Shown: one piece after another, positions 12,594 through 25,600 of the stretch
How positions within the stretch are numbered: the stretch's first letter is position 1
Layout: the number at the start of each line of letters is the position of its first letter
From: Ciona intestinalis
Taxonomy: Eukaryota; Chordata; Ascidiacea; Phlebobranchia; Cionidae
Reading direction: 5' to 3'
DNA length: 64,000 nt
Assembly: GCF_000224145.3 (NCBI RefSeq)
Contig: NC_020179.2
Span: 3,936,367 to 4,000,366 of the forward strand
Notes under the pieces: model-generated
Seen by the model: only the letters and a program-made list of their open reading frames with translations
Told to the model about the DNA's origin: nothing
The model's database searches: none
Program-made: the position numbers and the translations under genes

Positions 12594-13114
12594 GTTTTTT
12601 ATAATATTTGTTTTATATGTAGTCCCCAAACAGTTGCAGTTTTTTATTTAACTGCAACGTGAATAAGTGTACAGTTAGCTTGCAAGTTGAGCAAATCCAT
12701 TTTTGGTCTCCACAACGACCCGTGAAGTTAAGGTTTTTGAAACGAATTATTTATAAAATCAATGAGGTTAGTATTTTGCCTTTTAATGATAATTAAGAAA
12801 TTAATAATTAGCGTAAAAGCTGTCGCCCAGCTTATCACTTTTTCGGCTTGTAAAACGCAACAAAATGGGACCACGGTTTAACCGTATGTTACATTTGCGA
12901 CGTCACGCAATATGTCTGAAAGCTATGAACGAAATGTGCGTTGTGTCTAAGTAGCATACCTAAGGAGCATAAGCTTTTTCTGGTAAAATATCTTAAAATT
13001 TATTTCATTTCTTATTCCAATCTCAATATATTTGTGGTGGATATTAATGCCATGACATTATAAAATGAAACTATTGTTAGTTTGCAGGCTGTTCTTTTTT
13101 TACAATTAAAACCT

Positions 13115-13116
13115 AG
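13115..13116 (+). promoter_or_regulatory. Candidate 3' splice (trans-splice) acceptor before UBA5
   Basis: A pyrimidine-rich run (GTTCTTTTTTTAC) leads to an AG 11 bases before the UBA5 ATG. Tunicates add a spliced leader to many mRNAs at such sites; a cis-spliced 5' UTR intron is the alternative. Confidence 0.3.
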
Positions 13117-13127
13117 TTGGCAATATA

Positions 13128-14321
13128 ATGGCCGAATCTGCGCTGAAAACAAGAGTACAGGAGCTTGAAAATGAGGTTAAGTCGTTAAAAAAGCAGCTCG
13201 GAGACAACAAAGCTCGGCAGAAGATTGAAACCATGAGTTCTGAGGTCGTAGATACAAATCCATACAGTAGGCTTATGGCGTTGAAAAGAATGGGAATCGT
13301 GGATAATTATGAAACTATACGAGAATATACTGTGGCTGTGGTTGGTGTTGGGGGTGTGGGAAGTGTCACAGCTGAAATGTTAACAAGGTGTGGGATTGGG
13401 AAGCTCATATTGTTTGATTACGATAAAGTTGAGCTTGCCAACATGAATCGACTTTTTTTCCAACCTCATCAAGCCGGGCTAAGCAAGGTACAAGCTGCTG
13501 AACATACATTGCGTAATATCAACCCTGATGTGGAATTCGAGGTGCATAATTACAACATAACAACTATGGATAACTTCCAACATTTTATGGGTAGGTTAAA
13601 AAACGGTGGAAAGACAGAAGGACAGGCGGTTGATTTGGTTTTAAGTTGTGTGGATAATTTTGAGGCTCGAATGGCAATCAATACTGCATGTAATGAGCTT
13701 TGCCAAACATGGTTTGAATCTGGAGTAAGTGAGAATGCTGTCTCTGGTCATATTCAGTTGATAAAGCCAGGTGAATCTGCTTGCTTTGCTTGCGCACCTC
13801 CATTGGTTGTTGCCACACATACAGATGAACGCACTTTGAAAAGGGAAGGAGTTTGTGCTGCAAGTTTGCCGACAACTATGGGTGTTGTGGCTGGCTTACT
13901 TGTGCAGAACACATTGAAGTATTTGCTCAAGTTTGGAACAGTTTCTTTCTACCTAGCATACAATGCATTGCTGGATTTCTTCCCTTCAATGACTATGCGA
14001 CCAAACCTTGATTGCGACGATTCTTTCTGCCGTAAGTGCCAGGTTGAATATCAGAAGACGGAAAGTGAGAAAGTAGAAGAACCTGTTGAAGTTGTGAAAG
14101 AAGCAGAAGTTTCGACGGAGAATGACTGGGGAATTGAGATTATGACTGAAACTACAGAAGAAGAATCAAATGCAGCCAGTGGTCCTGTTCCAAAACTAGC
14201 TGAAGGATTAACTGTTGCCTATACCCTACCTACTAAAACCAAAGATGAACCAAAAGAAGCTGTTTCCAATGGAAATGGTTTATCTCTTGATGATTTAATG
14301 GCACAAATGAAAACTTTATAA
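13128..14321 (+). CDS. UBA5: Ubiquitin-like modifier-activating enzyme 5 (UFM1 E1)
   Basis: Activates UFM1 by adenylation and thioester formation and passes it to UFC1; acts in the cytosol, with ER-directed ufmylation. A single uninterrupted 397-residue ORF (human is 404). A short N-terminal coiled coil (about 1-35) is followed by the adenylation domain with nucleotide loop VGVGGVGS (72-79) and [13 protein letters not shown] (96-108). Zinc ligands fit CFAC (219-222) and CDDSFC near 300; the catalytic cysteine is C243 in [10 protein letters not shown]. The C-terminus has the UFM1-interacting motif DWGIEIMTE and ends [12 protein letters not shown], matching the vertebrate UFC1-binding tail. Start chosen at the first ATG, which gives full family length. 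All key residues are present, so it should be functional. Oddity: no introns, although its neighbours have many. Confidence 0.97.
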   Translation: MAESALKTRVQELENEVKSLKKQLGDNKARQKIETMSSEVVDTNPYSRLMALKRMGIVDNYETIREYTVAVVGVGGVGSVTAEMLTRCGIGKLILFDYDKVELANMNRLFFQPHQAGLSKVQAAEHTLRNINPDVEFEVHNYNITTMDNFQHFMGRLKNGGKTEGQAVDLVLSCVDNFEARMAINTACNELCQTWFESGVSENAVSGHIQLIKPGESACFACAPPLVVATHTDERTLKREGVCAASLPTTMGVVAGLLVQNTLKYLLKFGTVSFYLAYNALLDFFPSMTMRPNLDCDDSFCRKCQVEYQKTESEKVEEPVEVVKEAEVSTENDWGIEIMTETTEEESNAASGPVPKLAEGLTVAYTLPTKTKDEPKEAVSNGNGLSLDDLMAQMKTL

Positions 14322-14760
14322 GTGAATATTATTATGTTGGTGTTAATTTGGTGAATTGTGTTTTGTCGAGAAATTTGTTTTTATTTGCCAAGCGGTAGTG
14401 GGCTCATACTGTTGTAAATCAAACCCATGTTATGTGTATTATGTTACTGAACTTGTAAAGAAACCTGAAACGACTTAGCTTTTTCTGTTCTAAATATCTT
14501 GATTTTCTGTTGTGTAAAAGGGTGTGTGACGTTAGACATGTTATACTATAATGCCTTTTATAGTTTTGATTATATCATGGCAGACAATACCTTTTCAGAA
14601 GGCTGGCAGTTCCATACAGTTAGTTGTTTTAATATCCTGTGCAATAATGTTTGAAATTGAATTAATGATTAGTTGATATTATTGCGGAATATTGTGTTTG
14701 TGATGCAAATATGATCTTTGTGTCTTTGCAAGATAACTTTATCTCTTTGTTTGTTTTATT

Positions 14761-14762
14761 AG
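14761..14762 (+). promoter_or_regulatory. Candidate acceptor upstream of EXOSC8
   Basis: A T-rich run (TCTTTGTTTGTTTTATT) ending in AG, 46 bases before the EXOSC8 ATG. A possible UBA5 AATAAA (14785-14790) lies between this site and the ATG, which complicates a simple operon reading. Confidence 0.25.
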
Positions 14763-14808
14763 ATATCTTGTTCAATATTAGGGTAATAAACGTGTCCAAA
14801 GTTTCAAA

Positions 14809-17348
14809 ATGGAAGATATGTAAGTAATAGTCATATTACATGTTGTTGAATTTGTATTAATATTGCTTTGTTTATAAAGTCCTTTTTTCACAGATTTAAG
14901 CATATTCAGCCAGTGGAATATTATAAGTCATTCTTGGTAAGTATTTCTGGTTTTTATTCCTTTGTTTATTGTTTAGCTTTATATGCGGTCTTTATATTTT
15001 GACCAATACCAATATATTAACAGAAAGAAAATATCAGACCTGACACAAGAACTCTACAACAAATCAGGAAAACAACATTAAATGTGGGTAAGGTGGTACA
15101 TCATTGATCTATATGAATCTGATACCATACTATAACATTCATATTTGCAGGTCCCATAACTACAGCCGATGGTTCAGCTTTAGTAAAGATAGGAAATACA
15201 ATGGTGATGTGTGGGGTGAAGGCTGAACTTACACAACCAACAGCAGAAGAACCTAAGAAAGGAATAATAGGTGATGTTGATATAATGAATGAATATAACT
15301 TATTTACCTTCGCATGGCATGGCAATAACAGTCAATTTAGCACAGGTGTTCTGTTTCATATACCTCACTTTAAATGTGGGCTGTCTGCGTCTGCTAAAGG
15401 GCTTATGTTTTATTATAGATATTTATCTTAAACATCTGAGCCTGATCTGCTGCCCATAAAGTTGGACAATCTCTTGAATGGATTGTGTTGGGATATTTAT
15501 TTATATATAACTATTGTGTCTAATATGTCTTACTCTTTATCCAGTCCCCAACCTTGACCTACCAGCATTATGTTCCTCCAAATTCAAACCAGGTCCCCCC
15601 AATACTCAAGCTCAAGTTGGTACAAAGTTTCTTGACAACTTGATCAAAATGTAAGTTCTATCTTAGTTTCTTACACCAAGTGCTAAGAAAATTGATACAT
15701 ACTTGATATTTTATAGCAATTGATCCTGACTGTTATTTAGCTTGAGAATTGTCATAAGCTTGACCAGGGCCAAATCACGGAATATATCACACATGTTCTA
15801 TCTACATATTTAAGGATTCTACTATATATCTTTACAACATATTTTAACACTAACAATACCACTTTTAATAACAGATTTGCTAATTTTTTTTACATATTAT
15901 TATATTATCTTATACGGTGATCTGTAATTACTTTGGTAAACTGTCTTCACTCCACAGAGCAAATCTTGTGAACTCTGAAGACCTTTGTATTGTACCCGAT
16001 AAGCTTGTATGGGTGTTATACTGTGATGTTACTTGTTTAAACTATGATGGTTGTGTTATTGATGCTGCTGTTGTAGCGTTAGTAGCAGCTCTTCGAAGTG
16101 GTAAGAAAATGTGTTTTAAGATGTTTAGCTAGAATTGCATACATTTTTTATGGTATTGCATTTTTGTTGCATTCTTTAACCTGTAAGTAAATTACATGTG
16201 GATTATATTAGGGGTGTATGGATGTGAGATTACAATTTTTGAAAAAGGGGTGACATCATTTTTGTGGCACAGTTTCAAATACAATTCGAATTTTACCCTG
16301 CTATTAAGTATCTATACAAACAAGCAGAGCCAAAGAATATTGTATTGAATGCATTCACCATATTATTCAATGAGGTTACCTATTTTTGATAACTGTGATT
16401 GTGAGTGTAACTATATTTTAATGCCTTTTCTAGATTTTGTTAAAAAATTGAATGGCGGTTATACCTTTCTTTTTTTTAGTCTCTCTTCCATCTGTGACAT
16501 TAAACGAAGAGACAGACACACCGGTTACAAATATCAATGAGAAAACTCCGTTAACAATCAACTGTTTACCTGTTGCTTCTTCATTTTCATTCTTTGAAAG
16601 GTTGCGAATATTCTTGAATTGTAGATGTGCATAGTAGTTTGGGGACCGGGGTGATATGGTCCACATTTGATGTTTTTCTTTTTCTTTTATTGTCCTATTT
16701 TGTGATAAACAAAGAATTTTATGAAAATATATAAGCATATCCTGGCAACTCTAAAAGAGTGTTATTAATTGGTAAAAACAAAGTTAGGAAATATGGGATA
16801 TTATGTGCCAACACCGTGGGTACACTACCCCAAAGTAATTTTTATTTGTTTAAATATGGTAATTTAAAATGATGTTTGTAGACCATATTGTATGCAAATA
16901 TATAACTTGTATATTCAGTATATTAATCATTATTTCTATTTAAAGTGAACACATCATTACTGACCCCACATTGTCAGAAGAAGATATTACATCTGGATGT
17001 TTAACTGTTGTATCAGATGAACATGAAAATTTACTTTTGGTAGATAGACCAGGTGAGTTGATTAATATACAATCGTAACTTCTATTTAAAGAAGAGACTG
17101 ACGATGCCATTTCGACGAAATGTATATCTTTTATTATGCAGTGGCTTGGATTTGTTTTTTTGAATGTTGCATATTTTGTAGCCCCAGACCATAAGTCCCA
17201 TTTCTAAAGTGTATTATATTCAGGTGGTGTGTCGATAACCGAAGATCAGCTGGAGATTTGTATTCAACGTTCATTCAAACGAACAAAAGAAGTTCATAAA
17301 CTTTATAAAGCTGTGCATAAACCAAGTGAATCAAATGACCAGACTTAA
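14809..17348 (+). CDS. EXOSC8: Exosome complex component RRP43 (EXOSC8)
   Basis: RNase PH-fold subunit of the nine-protein RNA exosome core; a structural ring component for 3'-5' RNA processing and decay in nucleus and cytoplasm. Nine exons in frame: 14809-14819, 14894-14936, 15024-15087, 15151-15270, 15545-15650, 15958-16100, 16480-16600, 16946-17052, 17224-17348; 279 residues (human 276). Recognisable stretches are FKHIQPVEYYKSFL at the N-terminus, TADGSALVKIGNTMVMCGVK, NLDLPALCSSKFKPGPP, DKLVWVLYCDVTCLNYDG and the final RSFKRTKEVHKLYKAV. The 11-nt first coding exon was accepted because it restores ATG and frame to the conserved N-terminus. The gene starts 487 bases after the UBA5 stop and ends 323 bases before SRP68 on the same strand. 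Confidence 0.95.
16631..16835. mobile_element. Degenerate inverted-terminal-repeat element, in EXOSC8 intron
   Basis: Begins TAGTTTGGGGACCGGGGTGA and ends with GTACACTACCCCA. Its interior has the family hallmark TTGTCCTATTTTGTGATAAACAAAG (compare TCGTCCCATTTGGTAGTAAACAAAG elsewhere) and GGAAATATGGGATATTATGTG. It is the only copy I found in the left half of the window and is more diverged than those right of 32 kb. Confidence 0.5.
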
Positions 17349-17632
17349 CTTATGAGCTGATATAAAACACTGGAATGGAATCAACCCATTTAACTTGAGA
17401 ATGGTGTAGATAAAGGAGAAGATTTAAAGAAAAGAAACACAAAAAGGGCAAGAGTTAACTGAACAGTTCAATACATAAACTTGTATAGTTTTGTTCCCTG
17501 AGCAAAATTTTACTGCATTCTCATTATCTTGGGCATTTTGCGCAATCTATCTTATTTTCCTTCTCACTTATGCATTCATTTTCTTGACATTATGCTGCCT
17601 TTAATACTGTCTCAGCCATTTTTAAACTTTTC

Positions 17633-17634
17633 AG
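17633..17634 (+). promoter_or_regulatory. Candidate acceptor upstream of SRP68
   Basis: CATTTTTAAACTTTTCAG is a good 3' splice site ending 37 bases before the SRP68 ATG. It could serve a spliced leader or a 5' UTR intron. Confidence 0.35.
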
Positions 17635-17671
17635 GTTTCAAACTTAGTAGATTACAATAGGCAAAGTTAAA

Positions 17672-20600
17672 ATGACTAAAGCTCCAGAAACTGAGATAAC
17701 GGATTCCAAATTTGAGTCTGAAGATCTTAAGCCCGATGCCATGCAAGTAGCTGAAGATAATCTGAACCCGGATCTTCCCGTGTTCTCTGTTGATATACTA
17801 CCAGTGATAAAGGAAGCTCAGAACCAACATGGCCTCCGTCATGGCGACTACCAACGTTACCATGGTTACTGCAACAGGAGGTTGAAGAGAATAAGGAGGG
17901 TGTTGAAGTTTAAGATGGGCGACAAGAGGAAAGTGACGCCAAAGAAAGTAACGGAACCTGTCTTCACAGATCCAAGGTAAAAACATGTTGTTTTGTGGTA
18001 TTACTGCAATCTTAATTTAAAATTGTATGTAAAAGTGTTAATAACAGTGAAAGAAAGCAATGTTGGTGTTCTAGATATACCATATCTACTATGCTAAACT
18101 TTTTCAAATGGGAGTGGGGTGGGCAAAAGTAGTTAGATGCACATACCTATAAACAAACCTAACTTGTTCTTTGTAGTGTTCGCTGATTAATGCAGTGCAG
18201 GGTAGGCTTGCCCAACTGCCTCTACAGGTTTGGCACCTATGTACCTTACTTCATGCACATATACTCTGTCAATATGAATTCAAAACAACTGTTTTTATAT
18301 AGAGATCCTAACTGAATTAATCTTCCCAGATACATACTGATGCTGCTAATGACATCTGAGAGAGCTTGGAGTCTTGCCATGTATTTGAAACAGGAGGCAA
18401 ACTCGGAGCCGCGTAAGAGGCATCACATGGTGGAAAAGATGAGAAAGGCCGTGGTACTCGCTTCTGAACTCAACACCTTGTGTGAAAGTAGTGAAAAAGT
18501 TGATGCAAGAACTAAACTGGAGGCGCAGGTAATAAATGGTTTGTAAATAAATGATTTGTCCTCCAATTGAACACTATGCGTTGCTTGCGCATTACTATCT
18601 GTAACAAACATTCCTGGTGAAAACAACCTGTTTATTGCTGTCTGTTTTTATGTTTTCTGTATTTTAAAACGAACAGTTGTGAAAAGTAAAACTACAATTT
18701 TATAATTAAAACCCAATGTGTCGCTTCCCTGTTTACTGACAACTTATTAATTTTTTTATTTGTTTTAAAACAGATAGTTAAATGAAAAGTAAAAGTTCTT
18801 TATTATATCCAGGCATATTCAGCTTACATGAGTGGTATCCTTCAATTTGAGCTCAAAAATTGGGTCGCCGCGATGGATTTATTCCGTAAAACGCAAACAA
18901 TTTATGGAAAGCTTGCGGATACGATGTCAAAAGAAGAACAAACTGTTTATAAAACTATGGTTGACGAAATAGCACCCAATATTAGGTAGACCTATGTTCT
19001 ATATTTAACATATTATTGTTTTTAACTTAATAATTTTTTAATTTGAATTTTGCACTAGACAGTTATTAAACATAAAATAACCTTTATCTCTATGGAATAC
19101 CAACGTAAAAATCTTATACGATCTTTACTTATCTAACTTTTGCATAGAACTGCTCCATTCACATATAGTGATATAGGTACTACTTATTAATACTGTACTA
19201 TAGTTTAGGTCCTTTAAAAATAAGTAAACCAAGTATTTTCATTCATTTATTCATTTGTATTCAGTATTCACCCACCACCCCAGTTACTGCTCAAAAAACT
19301 GCACGATACACACATAGGCACTATCCTTTATAGGTATTTTACTTGTACTTTCCCAGGTACTGCGCGTACACGATTGGTGATCAATCAGCCATGGACGACC
19401 TGATGCAAATGCACGGGACTGGTCGTCAGGATCCTCTTTTATCAGAGAAACTTGACTTCCTGATCGCGGAGTCTCGTGAGAAGAAGGCGGCATCTATGAG
19501 TGAGATCATATGGAGGAATCGAACTATAAGGGTCAAGAATAATAAGGTGGGTGAAAAACTTCAGTGTCGACTGTCGTCATAATAAGGTTTCAATTGGGTG
19601 TTAGGTGTTGTTCAAATTGTATATATAAATCACATTTTCATATTTTAATTATTTAGGAGTGCTGCCTAAACTTTAAATCGGGAAGTAGGTAATTTAGCAC
19701 CCCAGTTTTACATCCTAAAATAGCTTTTTCCCTGTTTGTCTATGTGTACGATAATCACTTTTGTTATTTATTCCCCAGGTGCGATTGTTTTTGATCGGTG
19801 TGAAAGAATTTGAGAAAGATCTTTCAACCATTGATGACAATGATAGAGATGCTAGGGTGGAGGTTTACGATCGGTTGCTAACTGAATGTAAAGATGCTTT
19901 GCAAGTCACTAGAGATGATATCCGTACTGACCCACATTCGAAAGCAAGCGAGAAAACAAACAAGGTATATGTGCTTGGTGTTTAGTATGCTGAAGTATAT
20001 GAATATGCTGAAGAATATAACTTTGATTGTTGTATCTTTAATAAGCATGTAAATTATTAACTGAGTACTCTTCAACTTAATATGGCTTTGGAAAAAAATA
20101 TATTCTTTTTTGTGGTAATATTTTTTGGACAGTTTTTTTACGTAGCACGCCATGGGCCCTGACATTTACGCCAAAGTTTCCCAATTCCCCCTAGGTAAGG
20201 CTTAAGAAGTTGTGAATTTGTGAATGTATGTCTTAGATGTGTTTAAGAAATATGCTCAACCTAAATTATTGGACATTTTTTCCTAATCACTAACTAGTTG
20301 AACTCCTTTACAGGTGTCCGACTTACAATTCCTCCAGTCTTACCTCACCTACTTACGCCTCACCAAAACCATCCAAAGAAATTTACTTTTACTTCAAGAT
20401 CTTCAGGCGAAATCACCTTCCATGCTTTTAAGCAGTGGAGCTTCTGGTGGGTAGAATATGAAAAGAGTAAAAATAATGTTGTTGTCTTATAGAATGAGTA
20501 TATCACAACTGATAAATGCAAATAAAATAGAAAGTTATGTTAACATTAATTTAATAACAAACTTTAAATATTAAAATTACAATAATATAAACCTTAAACT

Positions 20601-21397
20601 GCAGGAATATACCTGATAATACCCAGTTGTAATTGTTGGCAGCATGCACATGGCTTATATGAACTTTTTATACAGATGAAGCTGCCGCAGGAGATTCTAC
20701 GCGACGAGGACCAAAACCAAGTGATTTTATTCGACTTTACGATGGCATTCTACAAAATCTTTCGGAAATTCTGTCTTTACCTGGTGTTGATGTTGATTCT
20801 GAGATGTCAGATGCTGTGGGGAGTCAACGCACTGCATTCCAGGCTTTCAGGTGTTTTTATGTCGCACAAGCGTATGTTAACGAGAAGAAATGGACCGAAG
20901 CAATGGCACTGTACGATCGTGTGATGGAACATTCTAATAAAGCTATGGGAGCCTTGGTGAAGCAATCTCAGGATGATTTTGTGGAGTTTAAAGTCTTAAA
21001 CAGCAGCAAGCTTGAGAGCTTAGTGGAGACCATTGCGTTTAACAGATACAGAGTCCATGCATCTGCTATACTTGACAGTGTAGCTGTAAATAAAGATGGA
21101 GAAAGTAAGAAAGTTGACACCACTGTACCTCTAATGGACAGAGTAGACCATTATTATGAAGACCCTACTATATCAGCATTACAAAATGGGAAAACCAACC
21201 CTAAAGTTCCACAGATGACCTCCGCTTACCCCCCTTCCTTTGATCCAGTCCCATGCAAGCCTTTGTTCTTTGACCTGGCGTTAAACCATGTCACCTTCCC
21301 TTCCCTGGACAAGAAACTTGGAAAAAAGGAAAATCCTCAAAAAGCTGGGATTACTGGCCTTATCAGCAACTGGTGGGGTTGGGGTGGAAAGAAATAA
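17672..21397 (+). CDS. SRP68: Signal recognition particle subunit SRP68
   Basis: Protein of the SRP that binds the S domain of SRP RNA as a heterodimer with SRP72 and takes part in co-translational targeting to the ER. Seven exons in frame: 17672-17976, 18330-18528, 18813-18985, 19357-19546, 19779-19964, 20314-20446, 20676-21397; 635 residues (human 627). The N-terminal RNA-binding domain includes QNQHGLRHGDYQRYHGYC and RRLKRIRR; then MLLMTSERAWSLAMYLKQEA, ELKNWVAAMDLFRKTQTIYG, IRYCAYTIGD and a helical-repeat middle. The last exon (722 bp) encodes FYVAQAYVNEKKWTEAMALY through PCKPLFFDLALNHVTFP and ends in a Gly/Trp-rich WWGWGGKK tail. Start is the first ATG after an in-frame-free leader. Everything needed for a working subunit is visible. 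Confidence 0.96.
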
Positions 21398-21650
21398 CTT
21401 CATCAAATCAAATTTTCATTTTCTTGCAAGGTATTGTGTGGTTACTGAGTTGAGAACCATTGCGGTCAGCTGCTGTTTTAATGTTGTATGTTTTCAAAAG
21501 AACGAACTGTTTTTAAATTTGACTGTTTTATTTTATCGCTGCAATTTGTGTATAAGTATCGGGTGCATTTTGTTAGGCCGTTTTACGAACTAGAGAATAT
21601 GTTTTGTATTTGCAGTACCTTGTGTTTCATAGCGATTGGTTGCCATGGTG

Positions 21651-21656
21651 AATAAA
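21651..21656 (+). terminator. Probable SRP68 polyadenylation signal AATAAA
   Basis: AATAAA 253 bases after the SRP68 stop codon; a second AATAAA lies at 21681-21686. Confidence 0.5.
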
Positions 21657-22667
21657 AGGAATGGAGGAGTATTTAATGTCAATAAATTCCATGGCTGGTT
21701 AACATATATCTTATGCTTATTTATGTAGATTAAAACCATTTTTGGACTAAAATACTTTTAAACCAATTAAGATTACTTTATTGATTAGTTCACTAATGAA
21801 CCGACATTAGATATCCCTTATTAGTGATCCGAAGATGACTAATTGGTACCAAAACTAGGTAGGTGTTGCTGTACCAACAAAATTAACTTGAATTTAGTTG
21901 ATTCATTGTAATGACACCGAGTGTTGTGCCAGGAAAACAAAACGTGTCTAGACAGAGTGTTTTATATCTTTTCTGTCTCATTTATTCGTGTTTTCAAAGC
22001 CGAAATGTATCGCAAATTTTCACGCGTCGCGCGTTTTTACGCTAAACACGTGACCCCTGGCGACCGGTTGATGTTTGGTGCGCGCCGGTTGTGATTATGA
22101 CGTCGCGATCCGCTCGAGTAGTCATCGCTCGGTTTCAAAAATTTTCCATTCGTCGTTATGTAGAAGAAGAGAAAGAAGCTGCTGTTGCTGTCGTCGTGCC
22201 GCGTGTGTTCTTGATTTGTATTAAAACTGCTTGGCGAGGGTAAGAGCGAGTAGCTCTCTCATGTCGCAGGTTTCTACTCTTACTGCTTTTGTGAGTGTAC
22301 GGCACGTTTTTGTGAGTAGGGCCAGTTTCTGCATGAACTGATGTGTATTGTGGAAAACGATTGAAATTCAGTCACAAGGAACCAGATATTTTAGAAAGCG
22401 AAATGAAACCTGTTTACTAACCCGTTCTAGTTATTTGCAAAGTCGTGCACCTGCATTTTAGTGTTTAAATCAATGCACTAAAAGCTGTGTATTTTTGTTT
22501 CAGAATTGAATCTAATTTCTGTACTTTTACCGCTGCTTAAATAAGAAGTGTACTGAAGCGAGCAGGTTCGCAGCAGTGTAGCTAGTACGTCTGTTCTCAC
22601 GGTGGAGCGGAAGACACCACTTACAAAGTTTCTTAACCGTTTGCAAAAGGAAAATAACAGGATTATA
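21657..22667. promoter_or_regulatory. Intergenic region with presumed ANKRD10 promoter and 5' UTR
   Basis: The part from about 22000 is CpG-richer than its surroundings (GCGTCGCGCG, GTGCGCGCCGG, GACGTCGCGATCCGC) and holds a GATTATGACGTCG site resembling a CRE. A donor-like GAGGGTAAGAG near 22240 and an acceptor CAG at 22501-22503 suggest a non-coding first exon spliced to the exon containing ATG 22668. No other gene is seen. Confidence 0.4.
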
Positions 22668-25600
22668 ATGGATTCGCATGAAGACACACCAATGGGATTT
22701 TGGGGTAGCGAAAGCGAGTCTGTCATTGCACGACAGTACCCGATACACAAAGCGTGCCGTGACGGGGATGCAGTCACTCTTTCCCGGGCAGTGGCTGTCG
22801 CAAGCCCCGATCAACTCGTTGCCGAAGATCAATTTTACGGGTGGACTCCTGTCCACTGGGCTGCATATTTCGGGAAAGTAAGTTTTTCCAATAAATCAAA
22901 CTTACAAAGTACATTACTGTTATCCATTTTAATCTAGTTTAATCGTTTTTCTAATAAATCAAAATTTACAAAGTACATTACTGCGTCTAAATGTTTATTT
23001 TGTTAAGCGCTTATGGACAGAAGCGACGGCTTATGCAACGGTCCAATAAAATTCTTATATAATATATACTGTTTATACGTTATAATGAAAGTACACGACT
23101 TATGTTATATGACCAGTATTTCCTGTAAATTAATGTCTAAAATAAAAGTAGTTACATAACATCTCTACAATGACGAATTGCTTATTAGTCACGCTTTCTA
23201 CTCGCGCAGACAGTCGAACATATACGTAAATACTTTCCTCCAAACGTTACCAAGAAACCCATGTTGTTTATAGCACTTTTGTACCTTTAAGTGTCGATTT
23301 TGAAAGCGGTACTACTAGCGTTACTTACCGCGTTTAAAGTGTTGTGTTGATTTTGTCCCCCGGCGTAATTTCAACTCACTACAGCGATAAGTTAGCCAAG
23401 TCGTAACTGCAATTTATTATCATTCCAATATAGCGTTGTTTGTACCGTAAGCAGAACACCGCTTTCGCTTTGACGAGTCAAAAGTTTAATAACCATTTAC
23501 ACGATTCATACTCTTTCCTATTGCTGAAGGTTGAAGTTTGGACCCCAAAATTTAACCGCGGATTTGTAAAAGTAAAGCAGAATTTGTTATTTCAAGATCG
23601 AGTGCTTTGTATATAGAACTATAACAGATGTCTCGTATTCCCATGGGTTTTTTGTCACGGAAACAAATCCACTTAACCGTATCGTGTATTTTCTCATTTT
23701 ACTCTTTACATCGCAAACTTTTACTGCGCGATATTAAATTCAATGGTAATGAAAAAATAACAAAATTGAACACACTTGTTGACTCTGCGTGTAAATTCAC
23801 TCCTGATTTGTCGTTGACCGTCGTTGCTCCCGACTGGTCTATAATTATATTACTGACGTTGGCAGTACCGGCAATTAATCCTGCCAATATCCTGGCCCGG
23901 CCGGTAACCAAGAACTTTTAACAAGTGCTCCGACTGCCCGCACCTGTCCTCTATTTCACACGTATCCATATTTGACAGGTGGAGTGCTTGAACGGGCTTC
24001 TACGAACCGGTGTAAATGTAAACATCAGGACGAGTCGTTTTCAACAGACACCGGCACATATCGCTGCGTTCGGCGGTCACCCGACATGTTTGTTGGAACT
24101 TTTGAAATCCGGCGCCGATTTCCATGCAAGGGTAAGTGGGTATGGTTCGGTTTATTCAACACATACTCGTTATTGTTGTAACCTATAAATTTTATATTCT
24201 GAATATGTTTAAAAGGTATCATAGACACATAAGAAAGTAAAGTATATACGTGTTTCAAAGACCGCGTGTTAGATTTAATAAATATATTGATTTTATTTCC
24301 TTTATTTATGCAATTAACTGTAATATATTCAAAATACACATCGTATCTGCCGTGTATGGAATTTACTAAACTAAAATAATCTTGAAAACCTTACGTTTGC
24401 TTTGGGCAAACATATGGCCGCTGTCAGAGGTAACCACCAAAAAAACAGTGTTGTGATCGATCGTTCTAACGCTTGTCCTCCCCATGCAGGATTATCTCGG
24501 TGAAACACCAATGCATAAAGCGGCGCGTGTTGGCAACGGCGAATGCATAAAGACGCTCATACAAAATGGAGCCCGTGCAAAGTGAGTGTTCATTAGATTC
24601 ATTATCTATTCAAGCTACTTACTTCATAACGCCCTGTCGCGCTTCTTATACATCGGTAATTAAGAAATCGACCAGTTACTTATTTAAAGGCGGATTCCGC
24701 TTGAAAAAATTAAGGTTAATCATTTTATCTTCGTTTTGTCCACCTGACAGCGTGTATAGGCTGGTAATATAGAACCACTAATTAATCGCGCGCATGACGT
24801 AATTATCTCCTGGCTGCAGTGTTTGTTCTATCACGCGCGTGGCGTGCAGTACCTTCACAAAATATAAGAATACGCACTGCTATATTATTTATTAGGTGTT
24901 TATTGGCAGCCGTGAACTGAGTGACTACTGACGTATTCGTTGCAGTAAATATAAACCCCAAGTTTCCCAAGTTTTCCCAATGGAATAAATTAAGTTAAAG
25001 TGAAGAAAGTGCGTGCACCCGATGCACGAGACCAACAGTGTCTGCTTCCAATATAAAGAGACTGCGGAAGCGTTGGCGTGATTTTGTTTGTTGTTTATCC
25101 CGAGATGAGGAAACGCCCGTGTGTGTGCAGGGTGCTGGTGCACGACGCACAGCGGTACTTACGTCATAATACACCTTTGTATTTGAATCTCCACACCGCC
25201 AAAGCATTGTTCGACTAGCATCAACAGTTTCGCGGCAAATATATTTAACTGGAATGTGTCACCTAATAAACAGGGCCAACAACGACCCTGTCGATTTTCG
25301 ACATTGAACGTACCTACCACGACCGTGGCCGGCAGTCAAATTTTAGCAATTACCATTTCGCTATGTTACATGAAGTACAGCGCAAACAAGATACATTACT
25401 GAGCTCTATCGCCCAGAGCAACTCACTCTCCAATTAATTCGTCAGAAACCAGATAACTACGTTCGTCAATCGCTGCTGCTCTAGTTTGGCGGGAAGCGCT
25501 CTGATTGGCTAGAATCAATTTAAACTTCGATCTCACAGCGAATGCACGAGACGAATGTAGACCACGTGAGACTTTCGTATTATCTGTTCGATCAGGCGAC

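Larger units (their letters stand above)
12134..13127. other. PDS5 3' UTR and upstream region of UBA5
   Basis: No gene is seen. The first part is very AT-rich and holds the PDS5 polyadenylation signal (12588-12593). The rest includes short open frames without coding character and the presumed UBA5 promoter. A pyrimidine-rich run with an AG acceptor-like site (13115-13116) lies just before the UBA5 ATG. Confidence 0.6.

Noticed and set aside
17095-17140. CTGACGA..CGACGAAATG, resembling a hammerhead core
   Set aside because: The bases between the two blocks do not form a stem II; the visible structure is just a CATTTC-GAC-GAAATG hairpin in an EXOSC8 intron.
23628-23921. 97-codon plus and 70-codon minus open frames overlapping each other in ANKRD10 intron 1
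   Set aside because: Neither has recognisable domains or splice-compatible context, and they overlap antisense to one another; chance open frames are expected at this length.
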